Below the pieces are notes generated by a model. The model saw only the letters and a list, made by a program, of their open reading frames with translations, made no database searches and was not told the DNA's origin. Below are positions 33,212-42,755 of a stretch of 64,000 nucleotides of DNA, one piece after another. How positions within the stretch are numbered: position 1 is the stretch's first letter; every line of letters starts with the position of its first letter. The translations under genes and the position numbers were made by a program. The stretch covers positions 62,001 through 126,000 of the forward strand of contig NZ_VCQV01000008.1 of the NCBI RefSeq assembly GCF_007845645.1, in the 5' to 3' direction. This stretch comes from Leekyejoonella antrihumi. Its GTDB lineage: Bacteria; Actinomycetota; Actinomycetes; Actinomycetales; Dermatophilaceae.

Positions 33212-33580
33212 ATGGTCGTGCACATGTCGGACGCGCAGTTCGAGCAGGCGGTCGATGATGCGCTCGCACGCATCCCGGACGACCTCTTGAACCGGATGGA
33301 GAACGTGGCCATCCTGGTCGAGGACGAGCCGGACACCAGCAACCTTCCCGACGGTCAGACCCTGCTGGGGCTGTATGTGGGCACTCCCCTGCCCGAGCGC
33401 CTGGACGCCTGGGGGTATGGGTCGCTCCCTGACCGTATCTTCATCTTCAAGGGTCCGCTGACGCGTCTGGCACGCAGCCGCGAGCAGCTACTCCGCGAGA
33501 TCGAGGTGACCGTCCGGCACGAGATCGGCCATCACTTCGGGATCAGCGACGACCGCCTGCACGAGCTCGGCTGGGGATAA
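33212..33580 (+). CDS. Metallopeptidase family protein (minimal zincin)
   Basis: A 122-residue minimal zincin with VTVRHEIGHHFGISDDRLHE (HExxH, ~104-108) near the C-terminus. The upstream strand pattern QTLLGLYVGTPLPERLDAWG and PDRIFIFKGPL is typical of this small actinobacterial family. No signal peptide, so cytoplasmic. Natural substrate unknown. The ATG at 33212 follows CAGGCT at 7 nt; ATG 33224 is also possible. It is separated from the convergent ctaF by a very long perfect hairpin. Confidence 0.88.
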   Translation: MVVHMSDAQFEQAVDDALARIPDDLLNRMENVAILVEDEPDTSNLPDGQTLLGLYVGTPLPERLDAWGYGSLPDRIFIFKGPLTRLARSREQLLREIEVTVRHEIGHHFGISDDRLHELGWG

Positions 33581-33601
33581 CTCCGCTCGGGGTAGGCAGG
33601 C

Positions 33602-33657
33602 AGCAGAGACCGGGATCGGGTGGCACTATGCGGTGCCACCCGATCCCGGTCTCTGCT
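33602..33657. terminator. Bidirectional terminator, 25-bp perfect stem
   Basis: Two 25-base arms (AGCAGAGACCGGG ... and its exact complement) enclose a 6-base loop TATGCG. It lies 21 bp past the metallopeptidase stop and 10 bp past the ctaF stop, between convergent genes. Long GC-rich stems without T-runs are usual for terminators in this phylum. Confidence 0.85.
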
Positions 33658-33667
33658 CTCCATCTGC

Positions 33668-34069
33668 TCAGATTGCGTCGTCGCCACGGAAGTATTCGAA
33701 GACCCATCCCACCGAGGCCAGGGCCACCAACGGAACCGCAAGGATGACGAGCCACCAGCCGACGGCCAGGCCGATGAACATCAGCGCAGCCGCACCGCCG
33801 AGGTAGAGCGGCCACCAGGAGTACGGGCTGAAGAACCCGTAGTCGCCCTCGATCTCATCGATCTCGCCCTCGGGATTGTCATCGGGTCGAAGATCGGTCT
33901 TGCGCCCGGTCCACCAGCAGAAGAAAGAGATCATGAAGCACAGGGCAGCACCAAGTGCGAATCCGACGGTGCCCACTGGCTCGTCCCAGTAGCTCCAGAA
34001 GCCATAGATCAGGCACATCATTGCGAAGAACGACCCGATGACTCCGAAGAGCGCACTTTCAACCTTCAT
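33668..34069 (-). CDS. ctaF: Cytochrome c oxidase subunit IV (actinobacterial CtaF)
   Basis: A 133-residue four-span membrane protein specific to actinobacterial aa3 oxidase. [60 protein letters not shown] and [20 protein letters not shown] are the spans, and [13 protein letters not shown] is a family hallmark. It starts 4 bp inside the end of ctaD and closes the ctaC-ctaD-ctaF operon. Confidence 0.95.
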   Translation of the reverse strand: MKVESALFGVIGSFFAMMCLIYGFWSYWDEPVGTVGFALGAALCFMISFFCWWTGRKTDLRPDDNPEGEIDEIEGDYGFFSPYSWWPLYLGGAAALMFIGLAVGWWLVILAVPLVALASVGWVFEYFRGDDAI

Positions 34070-35826
34070 TGGTTGTCACCTTCCGAACCATGCTCCGCGG
34101 AGCCCGAACCAGCAGAACCCACGGTCGCACCAACGGGCTCAGGTGGCGCAATGACTGCGCCGGCCGCGGCCTCGGGGTGGTGCAGGTCGAAGGCGGGGCG
34201 CTCGGAGCGGATGCGTGGGATGGAGTCGAAGTTGTGTCGCGGCGGGGGGCAGGAGGTGGCCCACTCCAGCGAGGCGCCGTAGCCCCACGGGTCGTCGACG
34301 GTCACCATCGGTGCGCTCCGCCAGCTCTTCCATACGTTGTAGATGAACGGGATCATCGAGACGCCGAGGATCAGGGCACCGACACTGGAGACGTCGTTCA
34401 TCCACTGGAAGCCGTCCTGCGGCAGGTAGTCCGCATACCGGCGCGGCATGCCCTTGACGCCCAACCAGTGCTGGATCAAGAACGTGGTGTGGAAGCCGAT
34501 GAACAGCAGCCAGAAGTGCAGCTTGCCCAGCTTCTCGTCCAGCATCCGCCCGGTCAGCTTCGGCCACCAGAAGTACCACCCGGCGAACATCGCGAAGACG
34601 ACCGTGCCGAACACCACGTAGTGGAAGTGGGCGACCACGAAGTAGGAGTCGGTCAGCGAGAAGTCCAGGGCCGGACTGGCCAGGATGACCCCGGTCAGAC
34701 CACCGAACAAGAAGGTCACCAGGAACCCGATCGACCAGAGCATCGGCGTCTCGAAGGTGATCGACCCGCCCCACATGGTGCCGACCCAGTTGAAGAACTT
34801 CACACCGGTGGGGACCGCGATCAGCATCGTCATGATCGCGAAGAACGGCAGCAGCACCTGGCCGGTGGCGTACATGTGGTGCGCCCACACGCTGACCGAC
34901 AGGGCCGCGATCGAGATGGTGGCGAAGACCAGTGTCTTGTAGCCGAAGATCGGCTTGCGGCTGAACACCGGGATGATCTCGGAGATGATGCCGAAGAACG
35001 GCAGCGCGATGATGTAGACCTCCGGGTGCCCGAAGAACCAGAACATGTGCTCCCACAGCATCGCACCGGCGGTCTGCGGGTCGAAGACGTGCGCGCCCAT
35101 CACCCGGTCCGCGCCGAGCCCGAACAGGGCCGCGGCCAGCACCGGGAAGACCAGCAGCACCAGGATCGAGGTGATCAGGATGCCCCAGGTGAAGATCGGC
35201 ATCCGGAACATCGTCATCCCCGGCGCGCGCATGCTGATGATCGTGGTGACGAAGTTGACCGAGCCCAAGATGGTCCCGAAGCCGGCCAGCGCCAGCCCGA
35301 ACACCCACAGGTTGCCGCCCAGGCCCGGACTGTAGGTCGCGTTGCTCAGCGGGGCGTAGGCGAACCAGCCGAACGCCGCCGCACCCTGCGGGGTCAAGAA
35401 CCCGGCCGAGGCAATCAACCCACCGAACAGATACAACCAGTAGGCGAACATGTTCAGCCGGGGGAACGCCACGTCCGGGGCGCCGATCTGCAACGGCATG
35501 ATCGCATTGGCGAAACCGGCGAACAACGGGGTGGCAAAGAGCAGCAGCATGATCGTGCCGTGCATCGTGAACAGCTGATTGAACTGCTCCGGGTTGTCCA
35601 CGACCTGCAGGCCCGGCTCCACCAGCTCGGCGCGGATCATCAGCGCCAGCACACCACCGACCAGGAAGAAGCTGAAGGAGGTGAAAAAGTAGAGGTTGCC
35701 GATGATCTTGTGGTCCGTCGTGGTGATCCACTTGACCACCGTTCGACCAGGATGGCGGGTGTAGGCAGCGGCCGATCGTTGGACGTCATCGGTGTCACTG
35801 CTACGCGGCATGACAACACTAGCCAT
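34066..35826 (-). CDS. ctaD: Cytochrome c oxidase subunit I
   Basis: A 586-residue twelve-span heme-copper oxidase core subunit. [20 protein letters not shown] gives a low-spin heme ligand, [20 protein letters not shown] the CuB histidine with its cross-linked tyrosine, and [11 protein letters not shown] two more CuB ligands. [20 protein letters not shown] supplies the heme a3 and a ligands. Proton-channel residues are as in A-type oxidases. ATG shares one base with the ctaC stop. In M. tuberculosis ctaD lies elsewhere; here all aa3 genes are within 8 kb. Confidence 0.97.
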   Translation of the reverse strand: MASVVMPRSSDTDDVQRSAAAYTRHPGRTVVKWITTTDHKIIGNLYFFTSFSFFLVGGVLALMIRAELVEPGLQVVDNPEQFNQLFTMHGTIMLLLFATPLFAGFANAIMPLQIGAPDVAFPRLNMFAYWLYLFGGLIASAGFLTPQGAAAFGWFAYAPLSNATYSPGLGGNLWVFGLALAGFGTILGSVNFVTTIISMRAPGMTMFRMPIFTWGILITSILVLLVFPVLAAALFGLGADRVMGAHVFDPQTAGAMLWEHMFWFFGHPEVYIIALPFFGIISEIIPVFSRKPIFGYKTLVFATISIAALSVSVWAHHMYATGQVLLPFFAIMTMLIAVPTGVKFFNWVGTMWGGSITFETPMLWSIGFLVTFLFGGLTGVILASPALDFSLTDSYFVVAHFHYVVFGTVVFAMFAGWYFWWPKLTGRMLDEKLGKLHFWLLFIGFHTTFLIQHWLGVKGMPRRYADYLPQDGFQWMNDVSSVGALILGVSMIPFIYNVWKSWRSAPMVTVDDPWGYGASLEWATSCPPPRHNFDSIPRIRSERPAFDLHHPEAAAGAVIAPPEPVGATVGSAGSGSAEHGSEGDNQ

Positions 35827-36737
35827 TACTTGCCCTCCACGATCTCAGACTTCTGGATGTTCGGTGGCAGGTACTGCTGCTGATCTGGCTCCAGCGACGA
35901 CCTGCTCAGCGCATTGCTGAGGAATCCGATGTCTCCGCGCTGGCGCAGCGACTGGATGTGCTTCTCGTAGTTCGCCTTGCTGACGACCTTGACCTCGAAG
36001 AGCATCTGGGAGTGATAGGCGCCACACAGCTCGGCACACTTGCCCTGGAACGTGCCGATCTCCGTCGGCGTGACCGCGAACTTGTTGACCTTGCCCGGGA
36101 TCATGTCCATCTTCTGCAGGAAGGGGATCACCCAGAATGAGTGGATGACGTCGCGTGAGGTCAAGATGAACTCGACTCGCTCGTTCACCGGCAGGTAGAG
36201 CGTGGGCAGGCTCCCCTCCAGCACTCCGGTGTCCCTGCTCACCTCGGCCTGTGCACCGGCGTCGTAGACCTCCTCGTGCACGTAGTTGAAGTCCCACGAC
36301 CACTGCTTGCCGACCACGTTGACGACAACCTGGTTCTTCTGCGACGTCGTGTCGAGCATCTTGTTCTCCAACTGCACCGTCTTGCCGAAGAGCACGGCGA
36401 CCATGATCACCGGCACGACCGTGTAGAGGATCTCGATCGGCACGTTGTAGGCCAGCTGCGGCGGCAGACCGGTATCGGTCTTCTTCCGCCGGTAGCGCAC
36501 CATGCAGTAGATGATCAGGCCCCAGACAAGCACACCCATCCCCAGGGCCCAGAGCCACGTCGTCTTCCAGAAGCTGGTGATCTCGGGAGAGAGCGAGGTC
36601 ACACCCTTCGGCAGGTAGCCGCGCTCCTCGACCGGCGAGCAGCCGGACAGCAGCAGCGCGAAGGCGACGACCAGGCCGGCGAACGCCAGTCTGCGACGCC
36701 CGTGACGGGCAGGGGTCTCGTGAGGGCGGCGCGTCAT
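35826..36737 (-). CDS. ctaC: Cytochrome c oxidase subunit II
   Basis: A 303-residue lipoprotein-type subunit II. Signal peptide with lipobox LLLSGC (Cys ~32), two spans ([40 protein letters not shown]), then the cupredoxin domain with the CuA site: His in [10 protein letters not shown] and [12 protein letters not shown]. It accepts electrons from QcrC. ATG 36737 follows a GGAAGG site and starts at the usual MTRRP-type n-region; the longer frame lacks a ribosome site. First gene of the ctaC-D-F operon. Confidence 0.96.
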   Translation of the reverse strand: MTRRPHETPARHGRRRLAFAGLVVAFALLLSGCSPVEERGYLPKGVTSLSPEITSFWKTTWLWALGMGVLVWGLIIYCMVRYRRKKTDTGLPPQLAYNVPIEILYTVVPVIMVAVLFGKTVQLENKMLDTTSQKNQVVVNVVGKQWSWDFNYVHEEVYDAGAQAEVSRDTGVLEGSLPTLYLPVNERVEFILTSRDVIHSFWVIPFLQKMDMIPGKVNKFAVTPTEIGTFQGKCAELCGAYHSQMLFEVKVVSKANYEKHIQSLRQRGDIGFLSNALSRSSLEPDQQQYLPPNIQKSEIVEGK

Positions 36738-36774
36738 GGCCGCCTTCCAATTCTGGGATCCGGGCACAGGCACA

Positions 36775-36780
36775 AGAGTA
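36775..36780 (-). promoter_or_regulatory. Probable -10 of ctaC-ctaD-ctaF
   Basis: TACTCT on the minus strand, about 38 nt before ATG 36737, giving a short leader with a ribosome site, unlike the leaderless genes nearby. No clear -35 seen. Confidence 0.4.
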
Positions 36781-36979
36781 GCCCAGCCCACCTCCAACCG
36801 AGGGAGGGGGGACGACTGTTAACACAACTGTTTTCCCCACCTGCGAAGTTCCCCGGTCCGGCTGCACTTCAAGATGTATGCAGCGAGCTCACCGGCCGGG
36901 GTCACGACCGCTTTCGCACCGCCTCCTCGCACCTGCGCAACACCATCGCCCTGAGCATCCGGCCCAGTACTCTGATGAT

Positions 36980-38338
36980 GTGGCGGGTGCCGTCGGTGCC
37001 GCCGCGGGTATGCGTGTGAGGGTGCGGCAGATGGACCGCGCGGTCTATCTGGATGACACCCGGTTCGAACCCGGCAGTGGTCGGCTGGTCCGATCTGGCG
37101 AGGCGATACTCCTACGCCCGAAGACGGCTGCGCCGCGTCGCCCGTTCGTCGGCCGAGAGACCGACCTGGCCGCCCTCGCCCGGTTGTGGGCGCAGGCACT
37201 CGGCGGTCGGCGCGGTGTCGGCTTCGTCGGCGGGCAGGCCGGCGTCGGCAAGACGGCACTCGTCGACCAGTTCGTCCAGCGACTCCCCAGGAATGCTCGG
37301 CCGCTGGTCGGCCAGGGGCGAGTGTGCACAGCAGACGGGGCCCGGTGAGCCGTACCTGCCGGTCCTTCAGGCGCTGGGCGGTCTGTGTCGCGGTCCCGGT
37401 GGGACCGAGGTGTATGCCGTGCTGCGCCGATGTGCTCCGACCTGGCTCGTCCAGCTGCCGGGGCTGCTCGAGCCGCCATGCGGGCCGTCGTGACGCAGCT
37501 CGACACCTTGGCCGCACGCGGCGACGACGCCGCGCGGCTCGTCGGCCTGGCGCTGTGGCATCCCGGGTGCCCCGACCGGACCCGACAGCACGCGGATCAG
37601 GCACTGGCAGACGCCTGGGCCTAGTGCATCCCCGCAGGCCTGGCGCGGGCATTGTGGTTTGCCGCGGTGATCCACCTGCACTGCGGTGACGCCGGCCGGG
37701 TGCGGTCGCTCGCCACCGAGCTGGAGGCCCGTGCGGTGGAGCACGACCTGCCGCTCTGGGGAGCGGGCGGGCTCATTCTCGACGGCTGGGCGACCGCGAC
37801 GCTCGGTGACCGCCCCACCGGACTCGCCCGGCTGCGCCGGGGTGCCGCGGACTGGGACGCGCTCGCGAGCATCGGTGACACGTTCCATAACCGGCTGGAT
37901 ACCGAGATCTGCCTGTCCGCCGGGGGTTTCGCGGCCGGGCCCACCGCAGTCCGGTCAGAGCTGGATGCGATGGGGCGCACCGGATACCGCAGCAGCGAGT
38001 CCGAGCTGCACCGGCTGCACGGCGAGCTGCTGCTGCACAGCCACTGTGCGCCTGCGCGCGACGCGCTGGCCGAGCTCGTCACGGCATACCGGATGGCGGC
38101 GGCACGGGATGACCGGTCCTTCCAGCTGCGTGCAGCGACGAGCCTGGCCCGGCTGTTTGTCTCGCGGGGCCATGGCTGGTGTGCGGAGGACTTGCTAAGC
38201 GCCGTCTTCGGCACCTTCACCGAGGGGCTGGACACCCCGGATCTGGTGGCGGCAAACGCCTTGCTCGGCACGCTGACGGGTCTGTCGAACGGCAGGCTCG
38301 CGGGTGGCGCCGGTCGCAAACCCGTAGAACTTCCGTAG
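36980..38338 (+). pseudogene. Broken winged-helix/AAA-ATPase regulator
   Basis: Remains of a ~950-residue signal-transduction ATPase. GTG 36980 is preceded by TACTCT at 6 nt. YLDDTRFEPGSGRLVRSGEA is the start of a trans_reg_C winged helix, but it passes directly into PFVGRETDLAALARLW and the Walker A GGQAGVGKTALVDQF, so most of the helix domain is deleted. After LVGQGRV the frame shifts (GPGEPYLPVLQALGGLCRGP, HAPTWLVQLPGLL equivalent APTWLVQLPGLL). A jump follows to QHADQALADAWA, and a final frame holds the TPR-like end (LWFAAVIHLHCGDAGRVRSL to TAG 38338). At least two deletions and two frame changes. Confidence 0.85.
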
Positions 38339-38362
38339 GACTTCGCGGCCACCGGTCCCTAG

Positions 38363-38406
38363 CGTCAGGAGAAGGCCCACCCTGCTGGGTGCCCGCGATC
38401 CTGACG
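38363..38406 (+). promoter_or_regulatory. Stem-loop in the leader of the glycine-rich protein gene
   Basis: Outer arms CGTCAGGA and TCCTGACG pair perfectly across 28 nt that contain an inner CACCC-TGCT-GGGTG hairpin. It ends 12 nt before ATG 38419, next to the GAAAGG ribosome site. It could control translation or protect the 5' end. Confidence 0.5.
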
Positions 38407-38418
38407 AAAGGCCCTGCC

Positions 38419-39936
38419 ATGTCCACCAGCTCATCCCCCACCCGCTCACGCGCTCACGCTCGAGCCGGACTGGCGCTGGCCTCGGGCGGCCTGCTCGCCC
38501 TGGCCATGGCCGCACCCATCAGCCACGCCGACGCCGCGACCTTGCCGAGCGGATGCACCCAGACTGGGCAAACCGTCACCTGCACCTACAAATACACCGG
38601 CGGCGAGCAGACCTTCACCGTACCCACCGGCATCACCACGATCGACTCCACCGCCATCGGTGCCACCGGAGCACCGGCGTTCTTCACTCCGAGCGGTGCC
38701 GGGAAGGGCGCCAAGGTCACCGGCAACCTTACCGTCGCCCCTGGCCAGTCGCTTTACCTGGAGGTCGGTGGGGCTCCAACCACTGGTACCGGCTGCTACC
38801 CGGGTGACGCATGCCAGGGCGGGTTCAACGGCGGCGGCAGCAGCCGCTACGGCGGCGGGGGCGGCGGAGCCACCGATCTGCGCACCGTGTCCTCTGCCGG
38901 GACAGACAGCCTCGACTCGCGGGTCCTGGTCGCCGGCGGTGGCGGAGGCGGTGGCACCTCCGAACGCTGTCAAACCAGCGACTCCACTGCGGCCGGGGGT
39001 AGCGGCGGAGACGCCGGCACGGATGGTACCGGCGGGCAGAACTGCCCAGGGTTTGCACCCACCAGCACCGGCGGCGGCGCAGGCACCCCCACGTCTGGCG
39101 GGGCCGGGGGCGTCTCCACATATGAAGGCCAGACCAGCACCGGGAGCTCCGGTAGCCTCGGCACCGGTGGCAATGGCCCAACCTTCATCGATACCGCAGG
39201 TGGCGGCGGCGGGGGGCTGTACGGCGGAGGGGGCGGCGCGGGGTCCTTGGCCTCGGGGCAGGCACCGCACCCCACCGTCGTCGGTGCATCCGGAGGTGGC
39301 GGCGGGTCGTCGCTGGTTCCTGCCGGCGGCAGCCAGACCGTGACCACCGACCCGGCAAGCATCACGATCAGCTACACCGTGCCAGCACCGAAGCTGCGGT
39401 TCGACGCGCACGCCTACGGCATCAATCTCGCGCTCGGCCGGTACTACCGCTACGGGCCGACCGCACCCGCCGACCTGACCTGCACCACCACCCCAGGCAG
39501 CATCACCGGATCCGCCCGCCACCAGATCACCACCGCCACCGGCACCCGTGGGGCCGACGGCACCCAGGACGCCCACGCGACCAGCACCCTGACCGCCGGA
39601 CAACCTGGCCTCACCCTGTCCGGCACCATCAAGACCGTCGCGGACGCCACCACCACCGGCAACGGAACCACAGTCACCGCAACCGGATCCACCACCTACA
39701 CCGCCGCCAAAGTCGACGGAACCAAGATCCCCTACAAGCCAGCCCCGAACACGGTCATCCCCATCCACGGAGGCACCCTCACCCTCAACGAACAAACCCC
39801 CATCAAAGACACCGCCGGCAACACCATCGGCATCCAGGTCACCGCCCTCGACCTGCACGACGGCGCCCTACACATCACCCTCGGCCACACCACCGCCGAC
39901 CTCACCACAGCCGGCACCACCTGCCCCAGCAGCTGA
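38419..39936 (+). CDS. Secreted glycine-rich protein
   Basis: 505 residues. A signal peptide (ALASGGLLALAMAAPISHAD, cleavage near Ala-Asp-Ala) leads to a Cys-containing region (CTQTGQTVTCTYKYTGGEQT) and a glycine-rich core (~115-305). The core has repeated GGGGGG-ATDLR, GGGGGGGT and GGGGGGLYGGGGGA blocks typical of the bacterial Gly_rich domain. A Thr-rich beta C-terminal part (~320-505) ends without a sorting signal or anchor. Probably a surface or matrix protein; nothing indicates an enzyme. A structured leader and ribosome site precede ATG 38419. The next gene encodes another low-complexity secreted protein. Confidence 0.82.
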   Translation: MSTSSSPTRSRAHARAGLALASGGLLALAMAAPISHADAATLPSGCTQTGQTVTCTYKYTGGEQTFTVPTGITTIDSTAIGATGAPAFFTPSGAGKGAKVTGNLTVAPGQSLYLEVGGAPTTGTGCYPGDACQGGFNGGGSSRYGGGGGGATDLRTVSSAGTDSLDSRVLVAGGGGGGGTSERCQTSDSTAAGGSGGDAGTDGTGGQNCPGFAPTSTGGGAGTPTSGGAGGVSTYEGQTSTGSSGSLGTGGNGPTFIDTAGGGGGGLYGGGGGAGSLASGQAPHPTVVGASGGGGGSSLVPAGGSQTVTTDPASITISYTVPAPKLRFDAHAYGINLALGRYYRYGPTAPADLTCTTTPGSITGSARHQITTATGTRGADGTQDAHATSTLTAGQPGLTLSGTIKTVADATTTGNGTTVTATGSTTYTAAKVDGTKIPYKPAPNTVIPIHGGTLTLNEQTPIKDTAGNTIGIQVTALDLHDGALHITLGHTTADLTTAGTTCPSS

Positions 39937-40054
39937 CCAGAAGACCGATCGGGGCGGGCAGCATTCGAACCCCTCACGCAACTGAGAGAACACCCGGTGC
40001 ACATCCGATCGGCGCGAGCCGAGACGAGTGTCACCGCTAGAAGGAGAACAAGTC

Positions 40055-40948
40055 ATGCGACGCATTCGCACAAGCCGCAAGCTCATGGTGGTCGGCGCAG
40101 CAGTAGTCCTCGGCGGAGCCATGCTCGAGGTCGGCACCGCCAACGCCTCGACGCCACCACAGCAGTTCACCGGCTGCCTCAACCAGGCGGCCGGGCAGAT
40201 CTTCAACGTCGAGATCGGCACCTCGCCCCGCAAACACTGTGTCGGGCACCAGGTGCAGATCACGTGGAGCCAGACCGGCCCCACGGGACCACAGGGGCCT
40301 GTCGGACCACGTGGGGCCACTGGCGCGACCGGTGCGACTGGCGCACGGGGCGCAACCGGAGCTACCGGCGCGAAGGGCGACACCGGTGCAACCGGAGCGC
40401 GTGGTGCCGTCGGAGCGACCGGCCCAGCCGGACCCACCGGACCGAAGGGTGAGACCGGTGCAACCGGACCCGCGGGACCGGCCGGTCCACAGGGACCAGC
40501 AGGAGTGAACGCCTCGGCGGGAACCTCCTGCCCGAGCGGCGACTACGTCAGCGGGTTCGACACGGCCGGCAAGCTGCTCTGCACCGCGCTGCCCGTGGCC
40601 GCCTGTCCGGCGAATTCGGTGCTGACGTTCAGCGCCACCAGCGCCCCGACCGACACCTTTGAGTTCTGGACCGGCGGCGAGCAGACAGTGACCCTCGCCG
40701 GCCACCCGGGGTGCTCGGTCACCGTCGCCAGGCCCCTCGGCATCATCAACAACGTGCCCGCGGGCACGGGCTGGGCGATCGTCTCCAAGACCGGCTTCAC
40801 CTCGGCAGGCTCGACCGTGAAGAACCCCAACTGCGGCGGGGCCCTCTCATCCGCAAGCGTGAGCGGCACCTACCCGGTCTGCTCCAACGCTTCAACCGCG
40901 TTGGAGAGCGGTCACTCGTCAGACGAGTTCGTGGTGACTGCCTCCTAG
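40055..40948 (+). CDS. Secreted collagen-like protein
   Basis: 297 residues. After a signal peptide ([22 protein letters not shown]) comes a small Cys domain ([20 protein letters not shown] to QITWSQ). Then an uninterrupted run of about 25 Gly-X-Y triplets follows ([20 protein letters not shown] and onwards, ~74-150) with many GAT triplets and charged [18 protein letters not shown] units that favour trimer formation. A C-terminal globular domain (~155-297) has paired cysteines. ATG 40055 follows AAGGAG. It should form extracellular trimeric fibres, perhaps for adhesion; the role is inferred only. Confidence 0.9.
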   Translation: MRRIRTSRKLMVVGAAVVLGGAMLEVGTANASTPPQQFTGCLNQAAGQIFNVEIGTSPRKHCVGHQVQITWSQTGPTGPQGPVGPRGATGATGATGARGATGATGAKGDTGATGARGAVGATGPAGPTGPKGETGATGPAGPAGPQGPAGVNASAGTSCPSGDYVSGFDTAGKLLCTALPVAACPANSVLTFSATSAPTDTFEFWTGGEQTVTLAGHPGCSVTVARPLGIINNVPAGTGWAIVSKTGFTSAGSTVKNPNCGGALSSASVSGTYPVCSNASTALESGHSSDEFVVTAS

Positions 40949-40972
40949 AGCGCGCCCGACCCCTGTTGCAGA

Positions 40973-41656
40973 TCAAGCCGTATGCAGTGTGGCCGGCTCC
41001 GGTGCGGCCAGCGCCTCTGGCAGGCGCCGCAGGTAGGTGGCGCGCGGGATCTCCCGCACGCCCTGCCGCTGGAGGTGCGGCGTCTGCCACTGCACGTCGA
41101 TCATGCGGCGCGTGTCGCAGTCGGCGAAGACGATCTCCACCAGCGCCCACAACGCCACCTTGCTGGCGTCCGTGGCGTGATGAAACATGGACTCACCGGC
41201 GAACAACCCGCCGATACACAGGCCGTAGAGACCGCCGGCGAGCGCGTCCCGGTCGTCCCACACTTCGATCGAGTGCGCCCAGCCGAGCTCATGCAGCCGG
41301 GTGTAGGCCCGGGTCACCTCGGTCGTGATCCACCGCCCCTCGCGTGCCGGGTCGGCGCAGGCGGCGATCACTGCGGCGAAGTCATGGTCCACCGAGACGG
41401 TGAATCGGCGGCGAGCGCGTCGCAGGGACCGCTGCACGTGATGGTCGCCGGGCAACAGCACTCCCCGCCGCTGGGGACACCACCAGCCCATTGGCGGGTG
41501 ACCGCCCGGGCCCGTGCCCATCGGAAACAGACCGTGCCGATAGGCCGACAGCAGCGTGCCCGGCTCCAGGTCGGCGCCCACGCCCAACAGGTCCTGAGGT
41601 TGCGCGAGATCGGCGCCACCCAGGTCCCACGATGTGGGTGATGGCTCTATGGGCAT
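40973..41656 (-). CDS. aat: Leucyl/phenylalanyl-tRNA--protein transferase
   Basis: A 227-residue GNAT-fold transferase that adds Leu or Phe from tRNA to N-terminal Lys/Arg of proteins, marking them for ClpS/ClpAP. LLSAYRHGLFPM and GWWCPQRRGVLLPGDHHVQR, SIEVWDDRDALAGGLYGLCI and GGLFAGESMFHH are family blocks. The conserved W-W-P-[KR]-R becomes WWCPQRR, a normal variant. It lies 15 bp after the AdoK-type kinase gene on the same strand. Confidence 0.94.
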   Translation of the reverse strand: MPIEPSPTSWDLGGADLAQPQDLLGVGADLEPGTLLSAYRHGLFPMGTGPGGHPPMGWWCPQRRGVLLPGDHHVQRSLRRARRRFTVSVDHDFAAVIAACADPAREGRWITTEVTRAYTRLHELGWAHSIEVWDDRDALAGGLYGLCIGGLFAGESMFHHATDASKVALWALVEIVFADCDTRRMIDVQWQTPHLQRQGVREIPRATYLRRLPEALAAPEPATLHTA

Positions 41657-41671
41657 GGTGACGGGCGCGGC

Positions 41672-42658
41672 CTACGGCCGGGCGCAGGACAGGTGCGGCT
41701 CGACCGTCTTGGCGACCGGGTCGCCGTACGCGGCGGCGAGGCGGGTGAGGAAGTCCTCCTGGCGCAGGACGTACTCCTGCGTGCCGACGGTCTCGATGAC
41801 GTAGGTCGCCAGCATCGAACCGAGCTGCGCACAGGTCTCGAGCTCCAGCCCCCAGGACAGTCCGCACAGGAAACCGGCCCGGAAGGCGTCCCCGACGCCG
41901 GTCGGGTCGGCGCGCACGACCTCACCGGCGACCGGGACCTCGACCGGGCTCGCACCCTTGCGCAGCACGACGGCGCCCTCCTTGCCCTTCGTGATCACTC
42001 GGGTCCCCACGATGTCGAGGATGTCGTCGGCGCTCCACCCGGTCTTCTGCTCGGTCAGGTGGGCTTCGTACTCGTTGGTGAACAAGAAGGTGGCGCCCTT
42101 GATGAGGTCACGGATGAACGGCCCGTCGGCGAACGCCAGCTGCTGGCTCGGATCGGCGATAAACGGTATGCCGCGGGTGCGGCACTCCGTGGTGTGGCGT
42201 CGCATTCCCTCCGGGTCGTTGGCCCCGACCAGCACCAGGTCTAGACCACCCACCCGGTCGACGATCGGGCCCAGCTCGATCTCGCGAGCCTCGCTCATCG
42301 CGCCGGCGTAGAACGTGGCGATCTGGGCCATGTCGTCGTCCGTGGTGCACACAAAACGTGCCGTGTGCTTCGTGTCGGACATGTGGACGGACCCGCAGTC
42401 GACCCCGTTGCGTTCCAGCCAGGAGCGATAGTCCAGGAAGTCCTGTCCGACCGCGCCGACCAGCACCGGGCGCTCCCCCAGCACGGCCATCCCGAAGGCA
42501 ATGTTCGCGGCAACTCCGCCCCGGCGGATCTGCAGGTCGTCCGCGAGGAAGGACAGGGAGATCTTGTCCAGCTGCTCGACGACCAGCGAGTCGGCGAAGC
42601 GCCCCTTGAAGGTCATCAGGTGGTCGGTGGCGATGGATCCGGTCACGGCGATATTCAT
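41672..42658 (-). CDS. PfkB-family carbohydrate/adenosine kinase (AdoK type)
   Basis: A 328-residue ribokinase-fold enzyme in the position of M. tuberculosis Rv2202c, an adenosine kinase. It opens with AVTGSIATDHLMTFKGRFAD. RRGGVAANIAFGMAVLG is the substrate-binding GG region and ADPTGVGDAFRAGFLCGLSW carries the anion hole and catalytic Asp. Adenosine salvage is the likely function from synteny, since sequence alone cannot exclude ribose or fructose. TAGGTT 6 nt before ATG 42658 predicts a leaderless mRNA. Confidence 0.9.
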   Translation of the reverse strand: MNIAVTGSIATDHLMTFKGRFADSLVVEQLDKISLSFLADDLQIRRGGVAANIAFGMAVLGERPVLVGAVGQDFLDYRSWLERNGVDCGSVHMSDTKHTARFVCTTDDDMAQIATFYAGAMSEAREIELGPIVDRVGGLDLVLVGANDPEGMRRHTTECRTRGIPFIADPSQQLAFADGPFIRDLIKGATFLFTNEYEAHLTEQKTGWSADDILDIVGTRVITKGKEGAVVLRKGASPVEVPVAGEVVRADPTGVGDAFRAGFLCGLSWGLELETCAQLGSMLATYVIETVGTQEYVLRQEDFLTRLAAAYGDPVAKTVEPHLSCARP

Positions 42659-42664
42659 AGGACG

Positions 42665-42670
42665 AACCTA
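42665..42670 (-). promoter_or_regulatory. -10 of the adenosine-kinase-type gene (leaderless)
   Basis: TAGGTT on the minus strand, 6 nt before ATG 42658. Confidence 0.6.
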
Positions 42671-42689
42671 CAAGTCGGCCCGCACACGC

Positions 42690-42736
42690 AAAAGGCCGGT
42701 GCGCCGCGCCCCCGCAGGGGCGCGCCACACCGGCCT
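42690..42736 (-). terminator. Rho-independent terminator of erpA
   Basis: Arms AGGCCGGTG and CACCGGCCT (9 bp, perfect) enclose an inner CGCCCC/GGGGCG hairpin. On the minus strand the stem is followed by TTTTGCG. It starts 20 bp past the erpA stop. Confidence 0.85.
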
Positions 42737-42755
42737 GTTGTCGGTTGCCGCGTGC

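Noticed and set aside
34069-35883. A ~600-codon open frame on the plus strand opposite ctaD
   Set aside because: Composition (Arg/Asp/His/Glu-rich, no motifs) is that of an antisense shadow of a GC-rich gene, and ctaD itself is certain.
40300-40505. Short DNA tandem repeat in the collagen-like gene as a non-coding repeat
   Set aside because: It is fully explained by Gly-X-Y codons of the collagen-like domain.
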